From assembly GCA_002691085.1 (NCBI GenBank), contig NZGX01000055.1, forward strand, positions 1 to 17,033: a stretch of DNA of 17,033 nucleotides. Direction: 5' to 3'. Below the pieces are notes generated by a model that ran no database searches, was not told the DNA's origin, and worked only from the letters and a program-made list of their open reading frames with translations. Shown here in pieces: positions 13,771 to 17,033 of the stretch (the first letter of the stretch is position 1; each line of letters begins with the position of its first letter). This DNA comes from Rhodospirillaceae bacterium. Its GTDB lineage: Bacteria > Pseudomonadota > Alphaproteobacteria > Rhodospirillales > Rhodospirillaceae. A program made the position numbers and the translations under genes.

Positions 13771-16545
13771 TTAATAATTTTCCTTTGCATTTACATCTTG
13801 AAGAGATGAGTTATTTGGCTTATCGAGGATATAAAGTAAAGACTCTTTGATTTCATTTAACTTATTTTCATCTTTAATTTTCATTCCAAAAATATCTTTA
13901 ATATAAAAAACATCAACTGCATTTTCACCATAGGTAGAAATATGTGCCGATAGTATCTGGATTCCCATTGATGAGATCAAGCTTGTAACTGAATATAATA
14001 AACCTGCTCTATCATTAGAATTGATTTCTATCACACTAGAGTACTTAGATGCATCATTATCAATAATTACGCGGCTAGGTGAATTAAAAGCTAAACTGAT
14101 ATTTTTATTGATCAAGTTAGTTGATTTGCTCAGCTCATGACTAACATTTACTGTGTCTCCTAATGCTTGAATAATACGCTTCCTAACTTTCTCGCTTCTT
14201 GATTTATAGTCAATCTCACTTGGAAATAGACCAGAAACTGTAAAAGTATCTAGGGCCATGCCATTCGATAAAGTTTGTATTCTAGCATCAAGGATTGTGC
14301 ATCTTACTAAAGAAAGAGTTCCAGCTATTTTAGAAAATAGTCCTATGTGGTCTGGAGCATAAACAAGCATTTCTACATTTGATGTTCCCGATAACTCTTC
14401 AAAGGAAATAATAATCTTTTTATCATCTGAATTGGCCTTATTAATAATTTTAGCATATCTTAAGTGCGACTCTATATCGTAACTTAACCAATATTTTGGA
14501 GTTCCCAGTGCCAAAAACTCTTTAATATCTTTAGACGTCCATTCGAATAAGCGCTCGCTGATTTCTTTTTTTATTTTATTTATTTTGACATGAGTACCAT
14601 CAGAGTCATCAATACCAGATAAGTATAAAACTGAGTTGTTATATAAATCATGAAGAAGCTGCCCCTTCCATTCATTCCATACATTCGGACCTACAGCCTT
14701 GATATCAACTGATGTAAGTACATACAGTAAATTCAGTCGTTCAAGAGATTTCACTTCATTACAAAAGTTTCCTAATGTTTGCTGATCATCTATATCCCTT
14801 TTGAATGCAGTATTACTCATTAGTAAATGATACCTTACTAGCCAGGAGACTGTCTCAACTTCATCTGAATCTAAGCCAAACCTTGGGCAAAGCTTTTTTG
14901 CAATTTCCGCTCCGATTACTGAATGATCACCGCCTCTTCCCTTGGCAATATCATGTAAGAAGACTGCAACGAATAATGTGCGTCTAGAGTATAAGTTTCT
15001 TAAGATTTGAGATTGAATAGGCATCTGTATAGCTAATTTCCCCGCTTCAACATCTTGTAATAATCCTATAGCTCTTATTGTATGCTCGTCAGTTGTGTAA
15101 ACGTGGTACATATCAAATTGCATTTGAGCAACAACCTTTGCATAATCTGGGCAAAATCGTGATAGAAAACCGGTTTCGCTCATTAGCCTAAGTATTGATT
15201 GATTATTAATTTTTGAGGAAAGTATATTAATAAAAATACGATTTGCTTCTGGGTCATCCCGTAGCTGTTTAATGCAGCCTAGGTTGCGGTTAATTAATTT
15301 TAGCATATTAGGGTGGATATTAAGTTTATGTGTGAGTGAGAGTTCAAAGATTTTGATTAGCTTTATAGGATCTTTAATAAATTCATCACCAGACTTAACA
15401 GAAATACTTTTACCCGATACATGGAAACCTTCAAGATTACTTCTTTTGAAAAATCCAAACAAACTAATAGTGCCTTTCTCTTGCCCTCCCTCAAGAATTA
15501 CGTTTAAAATCAGCCCAGTTAACTCTCCAACTTCCTTGGCGATAAGATAATAGTGTTTCATGAATCTTTCCACAGCGCGAACACCTTTCCTATCCTTGTA
15601 GCCCATTAATCCAGAAATTTTGCTCTGTAAATCAAATGTAAGCCTATTGTCTGATCGTTGTGTTAAATAATGAATATGAACTCTTACGGTACAAAGAAAA
15701 TTTATACACTTCAGAAACTTTCCTTTGTCATTCTCATCAATAAAACCTTCTTCTGCAAAATCATGTATAGTCCTAGTTTGGTAAACATAATTTATAATCC
15801 AAACTAATACTTGAAGGTCCCTTAATCCCCCTTTGTATTCTTTAACATCCGGCTCTAAAATATATCTACTATCCCCGTGCTTTAAATGCCTATTATTTCG
15901 CTCATCTAATTTTGATTTAATAAATTTTTTATTCTTTTTTTCTAATGTCAGCTTTCTAAATCTTCTATAAAACTCTTCATATAAGCTTTGATCACCCCAA
16001 AGCCATCTTGATTCAAGAAGACTAGTAAGTATTGTCATATCATTTTTTGCGTGTTTAATATTCTCATCTATAGTCCTTACCGCATGACCGACTTTTAATC
16101 CTAAGTCCCATAAAATATAAAGAATATATTCAACTAATTGTTCAGTGAAAGGTGTATGTTTGTACGGTAAAAGAAATAACAAATCTAGATCTGACTCAGG
16201 GGCTAATTCCTGACGACCAAACCCTCCCAAAGCAACTAATGATAACTTATCCCCTTTAGTTTTTATTCCGTAATTAAAGATATTATTAGAAGTGAAGTCA
16301 AATATTACCCTTATAAGCTGATCATGCAAAAACGACATCTCTCTGATAGTTTCAACACCAGAGCTTTGATGGTCTAGAAACCTTTTCTTTATAACACCGC
16401 GTCCGAATTCAAGAGCATTTTTTAATTCAGACAAAAATATTTTTCTAGACTCCCTAGAATTAGTATTTATTGTTTTTTCTTCAAGTCTTTGAAGCAAAGT
16501 AACTCTTTCTATTATTTCTCTAGGTGATTTAATGTTTTTATTCAT
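13771..16545 (-). CDS. glnD: Bifunctional PII uridylyltransferase / uridylyl-removing enzyme GlnD
   Basis: Nitrogen sensor that uridylylates and deuridylylates PII proteins in response to glutamine. 924 residues, full length. Domains in order: nucleotidyltransferase with GGFGRQELAPESDLD (107-121) and the GGLRDLQ block (239-245); uridylyl-removing HD domain with H488 and FLHDIAKGRGGDH (529-541); ACT1 about 725-800, starting EMLVYAPDHIGLFSKI; ACT2 about 837-908, starting IEINSNDRAGLL. All expected catalytic residues are visible, so both activities should be present and the cell should carry a PII protein. The ATG overlaps the mutS stop by 8 nt. This mutS-glnD-murJ order is common in Alphaproteobacteria (recalled). 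Confidence 0.97.
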   Translation of the reverse strand: MNKNIKSPREIIERVTLLQRLEEKTINTNSRESRKIFLSELKNALEFGRGVIKKRFLDHQSSGVETIREMSFLHDQLIRVIFDFTSNNIFNYGIKTKGDKLSLVALGGFGRQELAPESDLDLLFLLPYKHTPFTEQLVEYILYILWDLGLKVGHAVRTIDENIKHAKNDMTILTSLLESRWLWGDQSLYEEFYRRFRKLTLEKKNKKFIKSKLDERNNRHLKHGDSRYILEPDVKEYKGGLRDLQVLVWIINYVYQTRTIHDFAEEGFIDENDKGKFLKCINFLCTVRVHIHYLTQRSDNRLTFDLQSKISGLMGYKDRKGVRAVERFMKHYYLIAKEVGELTGLILNVILEGGQEKGTISLFGFFKRSNLEGFHVSGKSISVKSGDEFIKDPIKLIKIFELSLTHKLNIHPNMLKLINRNLGCIKQLRDDPEANRIFINILSSKINNQSILRLMSETGFLSRFCPDYAKVVAQMQFDMYHVYTTDEHTIRAIGLLQDVEAGKLAIQMPIQSQILRNLYSRRTLFVAVFLHDIAKGRGGDHSVIGAEIAKKLCPRFGLDSDEVETVSWLVRYHLLMSNTAFKRDIDDQQTLGNFCNEVKSLERLNLLYVLTSVDIKAVGPNVWNEWKGQLLHDLYNNSVLYLSGIDDSDGTHVKINKIKKEISERLFEWTSKDIKEFLALGTPKYWLSYDIESHLRYAKIINKANSDDKKIIISFEELSGTSNVEMLVYAPDHIGLFSKIAGTLSLVRCTILDARIQTLSNGMALDTFTVSGLFPSEIDYKSRSEKVRKRIIQALGDTVNVSHELSKSTNLINKNISLAFNSPSRVIIDNDASKYSSVIEINSNDRAGLLYSVTSLISSMGIQILSAHISTYGENAVDVFYIKDIFGMKIKDENKLNEIKESLLYILDKPNNSSLQDVNAKENY

Positions 16546-17033
16546 CTAATCTTCTCTTTAAAGAGTATAATTTATCTAAAGCCTCTTTTGGTGAGATATT
16601 ATCTAAATCAATATCGCTTAAGGCGATTATAAAATCAGAATCCATAGATTTCTTAACATCCTTACTTTCAAATAATTTTAGCTGAGCGTCGCTAAAGTAA
16701 TTATCTAAATCCTTATTTTCAATATCCGTCAAGATTTTTTCTGCACGGTTTACTACCTCTTTAGGGAGTCCAGCTAAACGAGCTACATGTATTCCGTAAG
16801 ATTTATCAGCAGAACCTTTTTGAACCTCATGTAAAAATATTATTGAATTTTTCCACTCCTTCACTCTCATGTGATAAAGGGAAATCTCATTTAATTTTTC
16901 TGATAGGGTTGTTAATTCATGATAATGTGTTGCGAATATTGTTCTACAACCAATCTTGTTGTGCAAGTACTCTAGGCAAGACATGGCAATTGATAGACCA
17001 TCATAAGTTGCTGTACCTCTACCAATTTCATCA
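16538..17033 (-). CDS. mutS: DNA mismatch repair protein MutS (C-terminal part; 5' end outside window)
   Basis: Only the last 164 residues are inside the window. They open exactly at the Walker B motif, DEIGRG, followed by TATYDGLSIA, CRTIFATHYHELT, the VKEWKNSIIFLHEV strand pair, and GSADKSYGIHVARLAGLP. These belong to the ABC-type ATPase domain and the following helix-turn-helix dimerisation region. The frame is open to the window edge, so an internal ATG near 16984 is not the start. MutS recognises base mismatches and recruits MutL. The tail after the ATPase domain is short and ends LYSLKRRLDE. It overlaps glnD by 8 nt and heads the visible part of the operon. Confidence 0.96.
   Translation of the reverse strand, partial: DEIGRGTATYDGLSIAMSCLEYLHNKIGCRTIFATHYHELTTLSEKLNEISLYHMRVKEWKNSIIFLHEVQKGSADKSYGIHVARLAGLPKEVVNRAEKILTDIENKDLDNYFSDAQLKLFESKDVKKSMDSDFIIALSDIDLDNISPKEALDKLYSLKRRLDE

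Noticed and set aside
15272..15550. Open frame of 92 codons on the + strand
   Set aside because: Antisense to glnD between well-conserved domains; no supporting signals.
16538..16984. Small stand-alone gene starting at the ATG near 16984
   Set aside because: The frame stays open to the window edge and encodes the MutS Walker B motif upstream, so this is the tail of a truncated mutS.
1..17033. tRNA, rRNA, CRISPR array, insertion sequence, integrase or phage genes
   Set aside because: None seen on either strand; gaps between genes are too short and show no matching structure or spaced direct repeats.

Overview
This window is a gene-dense (no non-coding gap longer than about 125 bp), AT-rich stretch, roughly one third G+C by eye. 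It most likely comes from a streamlined, probably marine, alphaproteobacterium. The strongest pointers are the Alph_Pro_TM/TIGR02186 protein (8621-9382), a family known mainly from Alphaproteobacteria, and the mutS-glnD-murJ-trpS order. The 'marine, streamlined' reading is inference from base composition, short spacers and pervasive gene overlaps. No tRNA, rRNA, CRISPR array, insertion sequence or phage gene was seen.

Region 1 (1-7596) is a surface-sugar locus for a nonulosonic acid (sialic/legionaminic-type nine-carbon sugar), built as two divergent operons around a 124-bp spacer (4242-4365). Leftward: neuB-type synthase, neuD/pglD-type acetyltransferase, a short-chain dehydrogenase (SDR), and a membrane-bound CapD/WbpM-type UDP-GlcNAc 4,6-dehydratase that runs off the left edge. 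Rightward: neuA-type CMP-sugar synthetase, neuC/legG-type hydrolysing 2-epimerase, and a class III, glutamate-1-semialdehyde-aminomutase-like aminotransferase. Together these can supply a modified hexosamine, free its 2-epimer, condense it with phosphoenolpyruvate and activate the product with CTP. The SDR plus class III aminotransferase pair is the unusual part and may add or move an amino group. No glycosyltransferase is visible.

Region 2 (about 7600-11078, + strand) begins at a plausible promoter and holds a TauE/SafE (TSUP) exporter, the Alph_Pro_TM protein (4-nt overlap), a universal stress protein, an Nfu-type Fe-S carrier and a RutE/HadB-family nitroreductase, all closely spaced. The exporter's start codon abuts a GC-rich hairpin that contains its ribosome-binding site. 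The first two genes look like an uncharacterised membrane module.

Region 3 (11073-17033, - strand) is a housekeeping operon read right to left: mutS (3' end only), glnD, murJ, trpS. trpS and the nitroreductase gene converge and overlap by 6 bp. Region 3 and probably region 2 look like chromosomal core; region 1 looks accessory, so the boundary lies near 7597-7650.
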